A stretch of 64,000 bases of DNA from Chara braunii (GCA_003427395.1 BFEA01000398.1:1368818-1432817), one strand, 5' to 3'; positions 42,611 through 52,660 are shown, counted from the first letter of the stretch. Notes: generated by a model from the sequence alone, not told the origin. Numbers and translations are program-made.

Positions 42611-44971
42611 GATGAAAATGACACCGCCAAAGACTTGCATCACGAGCTTGCTGGCAAAGCCCAAACCTTCATCCATCTGGCACCACCAAGCGTCCACGCA
42701 CAGATCGTCATGCTCGCGCTGCCCGAACATGTTCTCCTCAAGGTCCATGAAGCTACTAACTCGCATGCACCCTTCCTCATTGAGAACCTTACATTCTCGG
42801 ACTGGGCCATTATCGTTGCCAAATGGAAGATGCTCACGAACGAGGAGGACCCCATCATCCAAACGTATGCCAGAGACCTTGGGTCAATCATCAGGCAAGG
42901 AGCGCTGCAGAACAAGGAAATGGAGAGGATAATCGCTACTATTGAAAATACCATCCTCGATCTCCATGGCTTCAGCTCTGCACACCTCAACAATCAAGGT
43001 GAAGTTGCCACCACTGACAACTCTGACCAACACAGACTAGAAATACTAGAGCATCGCAAGCCCTCACAAGCTAAGAAGGACTGGTATCTCAAAAGAATAG
43101 CCGAAAGACAACAACAGGCCGCTAAGCCTGTAACTTCAACTCCCACCCCCCGTAAATCCAATGGCTTTAAAATGGCATTGGACGCACCCTTTATCCCCGT
43201 GCAAACTGCAAGGTGGATTGAGAACATCAGTAGTAGTTACGATAACAAACTCTGGCTGCTGGACTCCTTTAACCACACCGCCCCGATCACCATCCAAGCA
43301 TATGCTGCGTTAGCCAACCTTTCTGAAGCAGACCTTGCTGAATGCAGGGAAGATGCACAGAAAGCTAACATCTATAGGACAACCATCAATGCCAACTTTC
43401 CCATTATCGGTCCATTGGATAACTCCAAATGCCGCCGATGCCAACCTCTGCTCCACCAAAAGGCGGTACAGAAACCCACCAACGAGCTTTTTGAATTCAA
43501 AAAGCTATGGAACTCAGGTAGGTCATACCTGAAATGCAACTGTCCTTCACACAGTGGCGTCATTACGTGGTTTGACCACATGCTGTGGTTTTACATCGCC
43601 AACCTCGACATTTTCGAGGCTGATGTTCCCTCAGACATGATGAGGATGGTTGAGCTCACCGACAAGCTGCAAAACAAATGGAAGAAACCTGTCAAGTTAC
43701 AGGTTACCTTCCTGTATATGCGCCGCCACATGATGAATCTGACGCACTTACTCGTCGCCAACCCACACTTCACGCAAGAACAACTTGCGGATGGAACCCC
43801 GTACAGAGACATGCCCTTTGCCAAGAAATTCTTGGCCACACTAATCCCCACCGCCAAAGCTTCCACCTCCACCCCCACCCTCAGCAAACGCAAGAACCAC
43901 CCCACCCCTGACATCATCCAGCGAAGCAGAAGCAGGCAGACAACCTTACCCAACACCAATGTCGTCCAACCCGACGCACGCACACCATCTCACAACACAT
44001 GCCTACCACATGCTCACCAAACTCCCACTGCCCCCAACCCAATCCTGCCCAAAACCACCACCATCATCCCCGCCCCTGCAATCGCTCCACTTGCACAACC
44101 TGCCACCCACCCACCTCCTACGCAACCCACCAACTTCAACACCGCACACCATGCACAAGCACCACCTGCACCAGCCGCCCCCGGTACCCGTAGGGCTAGA
44201 AGATCCAACGCTGCACACCCTCCCAAAAGGTCGCAAAAAGGGAGATCGCAGAAACGCAAGGAGAGACTGGTCTCCGCAAGAAGAGCGCAGCAGCAGCACC
44301 CAACCACCGCACAGCAGCACCTGCAACATCCTAACAATAGCATCCCAAACTCCAGACACGCCAACCTGCACCAACCCACACAAGCACAGCAAACCCACCT
44401 ACCACCCGCAACAACTCAGATCCCCACTTCCCAACCTCACGAGAACAACACACCACAACAGCACAACCCCCTCAACCATAACCCCCCTATACCACCCCAA
44501 GCCCACAACTCCCAAGCACAACGATTTCTCCAAAACCTTTTATCTCCACAACAGCAACCCGGTGCGTCCACTCCACCTCCCGCCCTCCCCTCCCCCTCAA
44601 CCGCACCTGCACTCTCCCACAACGCACCACGCTCCCGCAGCTGGATGCCACCCATCCACCAGTTTCTGTCTCAACAGCGGCCGCATCCAACCACTCTCCC
44701 TGTTTCCCCTCCCCCCCAAGGATCCCGCCGCCACAACCCAATCGTTCTCGCATCCCCCTCCCCGGACACCCCCCCAAGGCTCCATAATGACATTAGCCTG
44801 CTACTTGAACCTTACGATGTCGAATGTTCACTTATTGACCCTGACCTCGATGATAGTTACACTACTGACATCGTCCAAAAGACACCAGGACAGCATGCTG
44901 CCAGCAAGCATGCTAGGAAAAACCTCTCAGGAGAATACAACCACAATCGGCTAGCCATCCAAGATCTCTGA
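42611..44971 (+). CDS. unrecognised 787-codon ORF of the 34-50 kb element
   Basis: The reading frame follows an acceptor-like TTGCGCTTGCAG and is intact to a TGA at 44,969. It is probably the last exon of a gene, because the frame is closed by a TAA just upstream and no first exon is assigned. Residues ~1-430 look folded: LPEHVLLKVHEATNSHAPFL, FSDWAIIVAKWKML, ENTILDLHGF. A Cys/His cluster (CRRC at ~280, CNCPSHSG ~50 residues later) could bind zinc. Residues ~430-720 are Pro/His/Thr/Gln-rich and disordered with basic patches. The end is acidic. I know no family with this layout. The position upstream of the RT on the same strand suggests a nucleic-acid-binding ORF1-type partner. Confidence 0.65.
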   Translation, partial: DENDTAKDLHHELAGKAQTFIHLAPPSVHAQIVMLALPEHVLLKVHEATNSHAPFLIENLTFSDWAIIVAKWKMLTNEEDPIIQTYARDLGSIIRQGALQNKEMERIIATIENTILDLHGFSSAHLNNQGEVATTDNSDQHRLEILEHRKPSQAKKDWYLKRIAERQQQAAKPVTSTPTPRKSNGFKMALDAPFIPVQTARWIENISSSYDNKLWLLDSFNHTAPITIQAYAALANLSEADLAECREDAQKANIYRTTINANFPIIGPLDNSKCRRCQPLLHQKAVQKPTNELFEFKKLWNSGRSYLKCNCPSHSGVITWFDHMLWFYIANLDIFEADVPSDMMRMVELTDKLQNKWKKPVKLQVTFLYMRRHMMNLTHLLVANPHFTQEQLADGTPYRDMPFAKKFLATLIPTAKASTSTPTLSKRKNHPTPDIIQRSRSRQTTLPNTNVVQPDARTPSHNTCLPHAHQTPTAPNPILPKTTTIIPAPAIAPLAQPATHPPPTQPTNFNTAHHAQAPPAPAAPGTRRARRSNAAHPPKRSQKGRSQKRKERLVSARRAQQQHPTTAQQHLQHPNNSIPNSRHANLHQPTQAQQTHLPPATTQIPTSQPHENNTPQQHNPLNHNPPIPPQAHNSQAQRFLQNLLSPQQQPGASTPPPALPSPSTAPALSHNAPRSRSWMPPIHQFLSQQRPHPTTLPVSPPPQGSRRHNPIVLASPSPDTPPRLHNDISLLLEPYDVECSLIDPDLDDSYTTDIVQKTPGQHAASKHARKNLSGEYNHNRLAIQDL

Positions 44972-44978
44972 AGCCTGC

Positions 44979-45460
44979 TGTAACGCCCACGACCAATAAG
45001 CAAGACTGCTGCAAATCGACGACGCCACAGGTTACCACTCCAAGCCGCATGATAGTACAATCATGGTCAACATTCATTAAGATTTCAAGAAGAAGACTGA
45101 CACCCTTCCTTCAGAAGGAACTGATGCTACGATATGTAGAAAAGTATGTTCTGATCTGCAAGTAACAGCCAAGCTCGTTGATCAACAGAGTACCAGCTCG
45201 GCCTCTAGCAGACCCAGTCAGCTGTGTAGATGATCATTGGTTTAGCTGATTTTTTGAAAAGATTGAGTTAAGACACTATATAGAGGAAACCGGACGACAA
45301 CAATACTGTGTTCTTAGACCCAGAAATAAAGTCTCCTGAGTGCTACTCTCTGTGCCACATAACCAATTCCAGCTGTTAGCCGGCAAGCCGGAGCATACAA
45401 ACACTTATGTTTAGCACACAAACTTTTATGGTAACCAATTATGATCAATAAAAAGGGCCA
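44979..45460 (+). promoter_or_regulatory. TATA/AATAAA block downstream of the 787-codon ORF
   Basis: Eight bases after the stop codon the sequence reads TGTAACGCCC, an LTR-like start. A TATATAGAGGAAACC box lies at about 45,277 and AAATAAAG at about 45,325, the spacing seen in some LTR R regions. It might be a solo LTR, or the ORF's 3' region plus a promoter for the RT gene. No partner repeat supports an LTR. Confidence 0.25.
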
Positions 45461-45657
45461 ACTTTGGCCTTCCAAGTGTTCCACGAAACCCTGCTTGCTC
45501 CTGCAGAAGCCCGCTCCCTACTTGCACCCCCACACCTTTTCTATCCCTTTCCCCCTCATGCTACATATCAAGCTCGCCGCTCTCTGTCGGTACCATTATG
45601 GTCCCTATCCTATATAACCCAACTTTTTTCCGCCCCCCTCGCTCTCACTCCCTCTCT

Positions 45658-45693
<36 letters not shown>

Positions 45694-45707
45694 NNNNNNN
45701 NNNNNNN

Positions 45708-45795
<88 letters not shown>
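45658..45795. repeat. (CT)n microsatellite with 14-N gap
   Basis: Pure CT sequence surrounds the Ns at 45,694-45,707. Frames through it are artificial SLSL/RERE polymers. Confidence 0.97.
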
Positions 45796-45799
<4 letters not shown>

Positions 45800-46520
45800 C
45801 CCCGCTCCATACCCATGCACCATCGCTCTCTCCCCCCTCCCCCGCCCCACACACCTGCACCATAAAACCTCATCACTTAACACCTCAGATTCCTCCCCGA
45901 ACCATCCTAACCCTTCCCCCAACGAACTCCCCAAGTAAAACATCACCATCCCACCCACACATGAAGCCTTCCTACTCCCAACCATCCCATCAGAACTCCG
46001 GTTTGCCGAACTATGACAAAAAGTCCTACAGTCCTCTGGACATAACAGTAACAATCTATACCCAAATCCCTTCGATAAGCTCCCCCATGCTACCTGCCGA
46101 AACTGAATGCGATACTACTATTTCTCTCCTTAACATTAACATTCCCTTTTTTCGCCCCATAGGGGAGGACAGATGGATAAAATAACTTTTTTTTCACAAA
46201 TCATAAAAAAGACAAACCGAAAAAAATACCTCAATTTAAAACATTTTTTTACTTTGTCAATTATCAGTGAAATATGTCACCAGCCTCGTCTCCTCAATCA
46301 TTCCCCCAACCCCCGTTCTCCCCCTATTCATCCACACTGCTGGCCTTATACTGAAGTGGATACGAACAGGTCCGCAATTAACCTTACCTTCTCATACCTT
46401 GATCGGTCCCTGTTCCACCCTTGCCCCCTAATTCCCACTATGACAATATAGGTATATGATTAACCTTACTATAATCTGACATACATAAGTTCTAACCAAA
46501 CTCCAATCTGTGTTTTGCAG

Positions 46521-48512
46521 GTGCCATTTGGACGACTGCAACGCCTTCCCCATGGAAGACTGGCATGGCACAACAACAAAGAAAGAACCAAACATATTAT
46601 ACACCTCCACTACAGAAATAGGCTTTTTGAACGCGTCAAGCCCAGAACCTTATTTACCAACCTCATTACCAAGCACCTCCCCATAACACAAGATGCTCTC
46701 AAACACTTCAAATTTGGATGGACGTACGATAATCACATTGCACAAATGGTGTACAAACCATCAGCTGTGTTTCACAAGTTCGAATTAAAAAACTGGTACG
46801 ATGAGCAACAATAGAAAGACCGGTGCTTCTGTCAACAACGACGGTTCGCCCAATTCATCACACAAACGGCTGATGAACTGCTCCCTGACACCATGCAGCC
46901 ACACGTCCTAACCCTGGATATGAATATCTTCACGAACCCGCAACTGAGATTACTAATAGAAACAGGTATGAACCACATTCCCATTACACAGCTCAACCCC
47001 CAACTAATCCACCATGAATGCTGCGAGGCATGGAAAAAAGTCAAATAAATTCTGGCCACAGAATACCCTATTCAACAAGAACAGATTAATACAGCAACAA
47101 CAGAACTGCATGAAATTCTCAACAAAACCCTTCAGAGATACCCAAAAAATAATGCTATAAATCCGCATAACCATGCAATACAAAAACAAATCAACTTCAT
47201 AACTAATAATTTCTATATTGCTGGTGTTGACAAAGCCCCTAACACACCCAGTATAACTTGCATCCACCTTCTCAAATTTCTAGCTCTCCAACGCCTCGTT
47301 GACCCTGACTTTGAACCATGCTATACAACTATAAGTGAACTCACGCATTCCTTAACCGAAGAACTCAACACACGATTCCCCACAATCCCCATCGGCCCCC
47401 CTGATATCCCATACCTCTTCGCCACGTATAAAAAACACAAAAACTCATTCAGGTGGTTGACCAACGCTGCCAATGTACTAATATCAGCCCTCGCAGACAC
47501 ATGCTCCCAGATCCTTAACAAACTCAAAGAACTAGTCCAAGAGCACTGCGGCCAACGAACAGAACAAACTTTCAACAAAACTGGACACACTGTACCATTC
47601 TGGTGGATAATTGAATCTACAAACGAATATATCTACAACCTACCCAACCAAATCCACAATGTCTTCTCTGCCGATATAGCCCGCTGTTATGAAGCTATCC
47701 CTACAGACCAATCGCCGGACAACCTACAAAACGTTGTCAGATTCTTTGTCAAGCTTGCCTTTACAACAGCTAGAAAAATCTATGGTAGAAATACCACCCT
47801 TCTCTATCCGATAAAAACAAACACTACACACCCCAAAATTGACTGTCTCTGGACCTCACACCCACAACCAACCAAAACGACCTTCACGATTGACAGCATC
47901 CCTATGGGTGTCAACTGTTCGCCAATAAGGTGCAATATCTACTTCTTTATGTACGAATATAAGTTTATGAACAAACTCACACATACCGGGAACTTGCACT
48001 TACTCCCACTATTCTCCCACACATTCCGATATTTTGATGACTTGCATGCTCTCAATAACCCCAAAATTAATAAAATCCTTGACCCGAAAATTATAAGTCC
48101 TAGAAGCACCTATTTTCTATACCCCCTCACATATGTTACAATTAAAGACCAAACCACATACAACACCTTCGCCAACCAAGAACCCGTTGGCACACAATGC
48201 ACCTTCCTCAATGTCTCTATCCATGTTAATGACCAAACTTCTGAAACCTTTACAACCCACAAGTATGACAAAAAGAACCTTCTCGACTTCAACATCACAA
48301 GGCTAATCAAGTATAACTCAAACCGCCCCATAGCACAATCCCTAAAAATTATCACCCCCCAAACAATCACCATCATGACAATTGAAAGGAACAGTGTAGA
48401 TGCAGTTAAGCAACTCTATGACCTCCTACAAATAATGGCTTTTCAAAACATAAATGCCTTCAGGTCATCACTTCTACGTTACAAAACTACAACGATTTCC
48501 AACCATTCATGA
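46521..48512 (+). pseudogene. Penelope-like reverse transcriptase, two in-frame stops
   Basis: One continuous frame runs from an acceptor-like TGTTTTGCAG to a TGA, about 664 codons with only two interruptions: TAG at 46,812 and TAA at 47,046. The N-terminal part has LTLDMNIFTNPQLRLLIETG and VDKAPNTPSITCIHLLKFLA. The RT core has PYLFATYKKHK, FSADIARCYEAIPTD (motif A Asp), DSIPMGVNCSPIRCNIYFF (motif B) and TFRYFDDLHALNNP (catalytic YFDD-type box), then CTFLNVSIHVND and HKYDKKNLLDFNITRLI. This pattern matches the RYIDD-type RT proteins abundant in invertebrate genomes, which I associate with Penelope-like elements. No GIY-YIG domain is visible at either end. The stops may reflect decay or an unrecognised short intron. 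Confidence 0.75.
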
Positions 48513-48665
48513 ATGATCCAATAACAACCCTGTCACTTCTTAACGAAGCACATTCCTAAATTCAAGTGTGTGGCCAACCAACACAGCTGGTAGGTGCGGA
48601 TGGAGGACCTCTTACCCAAGTGGGGGACAGGTCCGACATCCGTATCTGATCCCCCACTAGTCCTC
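48513..48665. other. spacer between RT and right terminal repeat
   Basis: It contains an inverted pair, GGTGCGGATGGAGGAC and GTCCGACATCCG/GTCCTCCATC. No counterpart lies left of the left repeat, as expected if the left repeat is a 5'-truncated tandem copy. Confidence 0.5.
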
Positions 48666-48683
48666 CATCACGAGGGAACGTGG

Positions 48684-48736
<53 letters not shown>

Positions 48737-50405
48737 ACTCCAACATACTAACACTTACCCCACACAGACACACACACGCACACTCACAGACATACAGACA
48801 CACACACACACACAAGTTCGCATAAAAACACACACAAACACGCACACACACCCACACACACACACACACACGCCCCAAATTGCACATTCACACACAGCTC
48901 CTTAAAGAAAGCCTTATCATACACACATGCGTATACACGCACACACAGAAACACACTAACCTTGCTCACACCTAACTTCTCCACATAAATAAATTAAAAT
49001 GCATACAAAAATACAAACCACATCCCCCACTTAAACCCCCCCCGATACAACAATTAAAATATCAAACTAAGAATACACCCTCCCACCCACCATCCCCAAC
49101 TCAGCCCCCCTCATATGAATAATACCTGAAAACAAACAGAATAAGACTACCCCGTCCCACCCGCCATCCCCCAACTCGCACCCCCAAACGAAAGAAACAC
49201 CACCCATACGTTAACTGCGCCTACCACATAAATCGATAACCCACGAAAACGTTCACAGAACTGAGACGGCAAGAACAAAAGACAAAAATAACCTTGCAAC
49301 ACCACTCCCCTACTCCAGCTATAAGACAAAAACACCAAGGAATTGTCACGCTGCTGACCCGCCGCTCAGTGCGCCTGCAAAGACACACAGACACACGCAA
49401 AAAACTCCCGCCACCCCCACACTCTGGACAAACCTTGTGAAACAACCAAAACCATCTAGAAACTGGCCCGAGCCAAAACGATTGCAGCAGAAGTACACAA
49501 CCACCCCTATCCTCCTACTACATACCATTACTGTACCACCACTATAAGACCAACCAATGGAGTCTTGGCCATCCACAACCGTAGCCTTCTGCTCTCGGCG
49601 GAATGCGGTACTGCTCGCGCTGCCTACTCTCTCTCTCTCTCACTCAACCTCAGACTCAGTGTTACGCTGGGTACGACTACACCCGCCATAGCGACCTGAG
49701 ATAGGAGGTGCTCTAATTCCTCTCTCTCTCTCTCACTCAACCTCAGACTCGGTGCTACGCTGGGAACGACTACACCCGCCATAGCGACCTGAGATAGGAG
49801 GTGCTCTGATTCTCTCTCCTTCGTATCTGCTATTAGTCCACACACCTGGACAAANGCAGATACCGTGAGTTGTGATCGGCAGAACATCGGTAGTTAAAAG
49901 CCTGATACTGCGACCACGCACGGCTGACTCCTTCGGAGTTCGCGGATTGGAATGGCGGCCATAAACGAAGTCATCGCCGAAGCGGATGCCAATGAGCACG
50001 TGGTATGTCTTCGCAGCATACCTATGGTCCTAATCCTCCCCACATGCCTACTCACCTCTTCGAGAGCCAGAGGAAACACACCCTCTGATGAGCCGTGACC
50101 GGCGCAAGCGGCGAAAAGCGCTTTAGGGGATGCGCCACCCCTCCTCCACTAGCAAATTCAGCTAGTGTCTGATGGCTTCGACCATCATGCTCCCTTTCCA
50201 TCTCCTTTCTCCCTCGTGCTGTCTCTCTCTCTCTCTCTCTCCCCCTCCTTCACCCTTGATTTATACCTCTGTTTGTGCAGGTACCGGAGAATAAGGAGGC
50301 AAGGTGATATCTTCTGACCAACGACTAGGAAAGTGCTGTCTAATCCAAGGTACGTGGAGGTTCCCTGAATGGGTTGCTATGGCTGCAATATGCATTCAAC
50401 ACACA
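48666..50405 (+). repeat. right terminal direct repeat
   Basis: It is the counterpart of 34,101-36,508, lacking the ~472-bp segment and the adapter duplication. Point differences are scattered through both copies, so the duplication is not brand new. It ends in a (CA)n tract at 50,398. One N lies at 49,855. Confidence 0.9.
50081..50129 (+). ncRNA. type I hammerhead-like ribozyme, right terminal repeat
   Basis: The core is identical to the left copy: CTGATGA (50,085-50,091), stem II GCCG/CGGC, GAAA (50,113-116), short stem III and UUUA, with predicted cleavage after A50,125. The stem II loop differs by one base (GACCGGCGC versus GACCGACGC), leaving every core position intact. The same caveats on weak stems I and III apply. 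Confidence 0.55.
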
Positions 50406-50572
50406 CACACACACACACCTGTGCGCACACACACAGACGCACACACACACACACACACACACACCCACGCGCACACACACCTGCTCGCACACACACCCGC
50501 GCGCACACAGACACGCGCACACACACCCGCGCGCACACAGACACGCACACGCACACACACACACACATACAC
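50398..50572. repeat. (CA)n cluster with CGCG interruptions
   Basis: CA arrays alternate with CACCCGCGCGCACAC words. It forms the right boundary of the C-rich block, after which the strand bias reverses to T+G-rich. Confidence 0.95.
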
Positions 50573-50639
50573 AATCAGTTTCATGTCTGTCATTCTTTTC
50601 TTCTGTTGTTTGTCCTCTTTCTAATTTTTTCTAAGTTTT

Positions 50640-51760
50640 CTTTGTGTGCCCGACTGAGCACCCTTAGGTAGTGCCAAACAGTCGGTGGTTCGTTTGGAGT
50701 GCCAATTGCACTCTTAGGGGGGCGCTCCGTTCGGGATGTCTGTGCTGCCTCGTCGGAGTGTCTTCATGGCTCAGTGGGTGGTGGGAACCAATAGTCTGTT
50801 GGGTTCACCCGTGATGTGAGTAGGTGATGTGCTGCTTTGCTCTGTGTTGGATGTGTGGACGACCCCGTCTGCGCTCCACCACTGCCTTGCTGCCCGTTCC
50901 GCTTGCCTCGCAGGTCGTTCTTGGCATGCTGTTGTCTTCGCGGTGTGGTGCCGCCGGGTTGTGGTGTTGCCTTGCGCTTCGCTGCTTCGCTGCCTTGCCG
51001 CCCGCCCGCTGGTCGTGCCTTCTGGGTCCTTCGCTTGAGCGCCCTGTAGTTTGGTTGCCGTGTTGGGGTTGCCTTGTGCCCCTCAGCATGGTCGCTCTGC
51101 TGCTGGTCCGCTTGCCCTCTCGTCCCTTGCAGTGTGGTTGTCTTGGTAGTGTTGCCTGGTGCTTCACTGCTTGGATGCCCTGTTGCGAGTTCGGCGTGTC
51201 GTGTCATTCCTTGCAGTCGTTTTTGGCGTTGTGCAGCCGTGTTGCCTCTACTGCGCTGCCTGGTGCTCCGCAGGGTTGCTGCCCGCTGCTATGTTCCGCT
51301 TGGGGACAGTCTGCCTTCAACAAGGGTCAAAGGGTTCATGATCCAAACTATCAAATACGGGGATTCCGCAGATTGTCGAGGGTTCAGCCTCCTGATGAGT
51401 CGGTGCAACTCCGACGAAACAATCTTTCATCATCTATTTATAATTATTTATTATTTATTATTATTATTTTTTTCAGTCTTTGTCTTGTTTATACTTGTAT
51501 TTGTTTTCGGGGGTTGTTTTTGCATTGTTGTTGTTGTTTCCCTCGCTGCCTTGCGCTGTTTGCTTGCCCATCCGTCTACCCCATGCTTTTCACCTAGTGT
51601 GCTTTGTTGCTNTGTGTCGTTTGCCTGCCCACCCGCCACCCCCATGCCCTCCAGCCTATATGCTTTGCTGCCTTGTGTTGTTTNCTGTGCGNCATGTTGT
51701 CTGTCCGCCCNCCCGCCTCCCCCTTGCCCTCCAGCCTTCGCCCTTTGTTGATGCTGCATG
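50640..51760. repeat. degenerate T+G-rich tandem repeats, with unresolved bases
   Basis: Words such as GCCTTGC, GCTGCTTCGCTGCCTTGCCG and GTTGCCTGGTGCTTC/GCTGCCTGGTGCTCC recur irregularly from 50,820 to 51,290. Three ~65-bp imperfect units (CTTGTGTTGTTT..CTGCCCACCCGCC..CCCTCCAG) lie at 51,545-51,755 with Ns at 51,612, 51,684, 51,692 and 51,711. The long Cys/Leu-rich open frame over it is a product of this composition. Confidence 0.6.
51371..51424 (+). ncRNA. type III hammerhead ribozyme
   Basis: All elements are present in order: stem III GATTG (51,371-375) pairing with CAATC (51,420-424), and cleavage triplet GTC with scission after C51,377. Stem I GAGG/CCTC (51,378-381, 51,388-391) has loop GTTCAG. 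CTGATGA (51,392-398) follows. Stem II GTCGG/CCGAC (51,399-403, 51,411-415) has loop TGCAACT, and GAAA is at 51,416-419. Every helix is perfectly paired. In plants this class occurs in retrozymes (small non-autonomous LTR retrotransposons yielding circular RNA) and in viroid-like RNAs. Only one copy is seen, so it may be a solo retrozyme LTR. Confidence 0.85.
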
Positions 51761-51976
51761 CCTTTTTTCCTCGCTGTCTTTTTTCTGTCTTCCCCTAGGT
51801 GCTGCGTATTGTTTGTTTCAGCTGTAAGGCTTAGTGCCCTCGAGCTCTAGTCGTTGTGTCCTTTTAGGGAAGTCAGTGAGGTCGTGCATACCCAGTCGAA
51901 TGGAATATTCGCTTGGATCATGGTGTGATTCGTTCGATGCTGAGATGTCCGTGTTATTGGCATTTACGTTGTGTCT

Positions 51977-51984
51977 TATATAAG
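51977..51984 (+). promoter_or_regulatory. TATA box (TATATAAG)
   Basis: A consensus TATATAAG is followed about 30 bp later by a plausible initiation region (GCAGTAGACTCATCTCACC). It lies about 550 bp downstream of the hammerhead. It may belong to the same retrozyme or LTR-like unit; function is inferred. Confidence 0.35.
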
Positions 51985-52029
51985 CGCGGCTCGCTGCATC
52001 GCAAGGTGCAGTAGACTCATCTCACCTAA

Positions 52030-52042
52030 CACACACAGACAC

Positions 52043-52126
<84 letters not shown>

Positions 52127-52205
52127 ATCGATTGATTGATTGATTGATTGGGATTGGTTCGTTGATTGATTGATTGATTGATTGTGTGTGTGTGTGTGTG
52201 TGTGT
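52030..52205. repeat. (AATC)n / (GATT)n hairpin flanked by CA/TG
   Basis: An AATC array (from 52,045) is mirrored by a GATT array (to 52,194), with the centre near 52,130. The outer CACACA also pairs with GTGTGT, giving a potential ~170-base hairpin. Confidence 0.9.
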
Positions 52206-52339
52206 GGGCCAGTGTTTCGCCACCGGCCCAATAAACCAAAAATATGAAAAACGGAATTTCATCTCCGCTTGTTTTTTTTTTTCGTTTTTTTTTTTTCATT
52301 TTTTTTTTCGTTTTTTTTCCCCCCCTTTCTATTAAATGT

Positions 52340-52412
52340 CAAAAAAATAAAAAATCATAGGCGTGTAGAACTTTTTTTTATCTACACGCCCATTTTTTTT
52401 TATTTTTTATTT
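52340..52412. repeat. inverted repeat with GGCGTGTAGA arms
   Basis: Arms at 52,360-52,369 and 52,381-52,390 are perfectly complementary. Outside them A-rich and T-rich sequence continues the pairing. It may be a small foldback element or terminator-like hairpin. Confidence 0.7.
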
Positions 52413-52585
52413 TTGGCTTATTTTTTTGCCCCGAAAAAATTATCGGGGTTTCTTGCCCGCAATCGGCCACGGGCGGGAAGACCGCCGCGGTCTGGATCCC
52501 GACCGCGGGCGGTAAAATGGCCCAAGGTCGGGACCGTGGGTGATACATAGCATATGGGTTGTTGAAACCTACTATAAACTTGCAA

Positions 52586-52660
52586 GATAGAGTAGAATCC
52601 CGGTGGATGAAGCAACTAAATGTCAGCAAGGAGTCTCTACATACCAGTAAGTGGTTTTGA
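52586..52660 (+). pseudogene. short LINE ORF2 fragment
   Basis: The sequence translates to RVESRWMKQLNVSKESLHTS then KWF and a stop, matching the EDRWMRHLNVGKEALRSIRW block of LINE1 (about 17,370) and RWVQHLNVD of LINE2. Nothing else of the element is recognisable here. Confidence 0.6.

Larger units (their letters stand above)
34101..50405 (+). mobile_element. large Penelope-like (terminon-like) retroelement candidate with terminal repeats
   Basis: Direct terminal repeats (34,101-36,508 and 48,666-50,405) bracket 12 kb holding a 787-codon ORF and an intron-acceptor-preceded reverse transcriptase of the Penelope-like type, both on the plus strand. Each terminal repeat carries a hammerhead-like core, so the cleavage-site-to-cleavage-site unit is 13,897 bp. 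Known Penelope-like elements have pseudo-LTRs with type I hammerheads, may keep introns, and some (Athena/terminons of rotifers) lack GIY-YIG and carry extra ORFs. No TG...CA ends, primer site or integrase were seen, arguing against an ordinary LTR element. Grouping everything into one element is inference; a segmental duplication around an RT gene is the alternative. Confidence 0.5.

Noticed and set aside
45605-46054. Arg/Glu and Ser/Leu polymer frames
   Set aside because: They are translation of the (CT)n array and its N gap.
34101-50405. Classical LTR retrotransposon with 2-kb LTRs
   Set aside because: The repeats lack TG...CA ends, no primer site or polypurine tract adjoins them, and no integrase, protease or RNase H is recognisable between them.
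34101-50405. Integrated large DNA virus
   Set aside because: No capsid, packaging ATPase or viral polymerase is seen; the RT and hammerhead repeats point to a retroelement.
50824-51597. 257-codon Cys/Leu-rich open frame
   Set aside because: It lies over degenerate T+G-rich tandem repeats and runs into the hammerhead. Several other frames are open over the same stretch and there is no recognisable domain.
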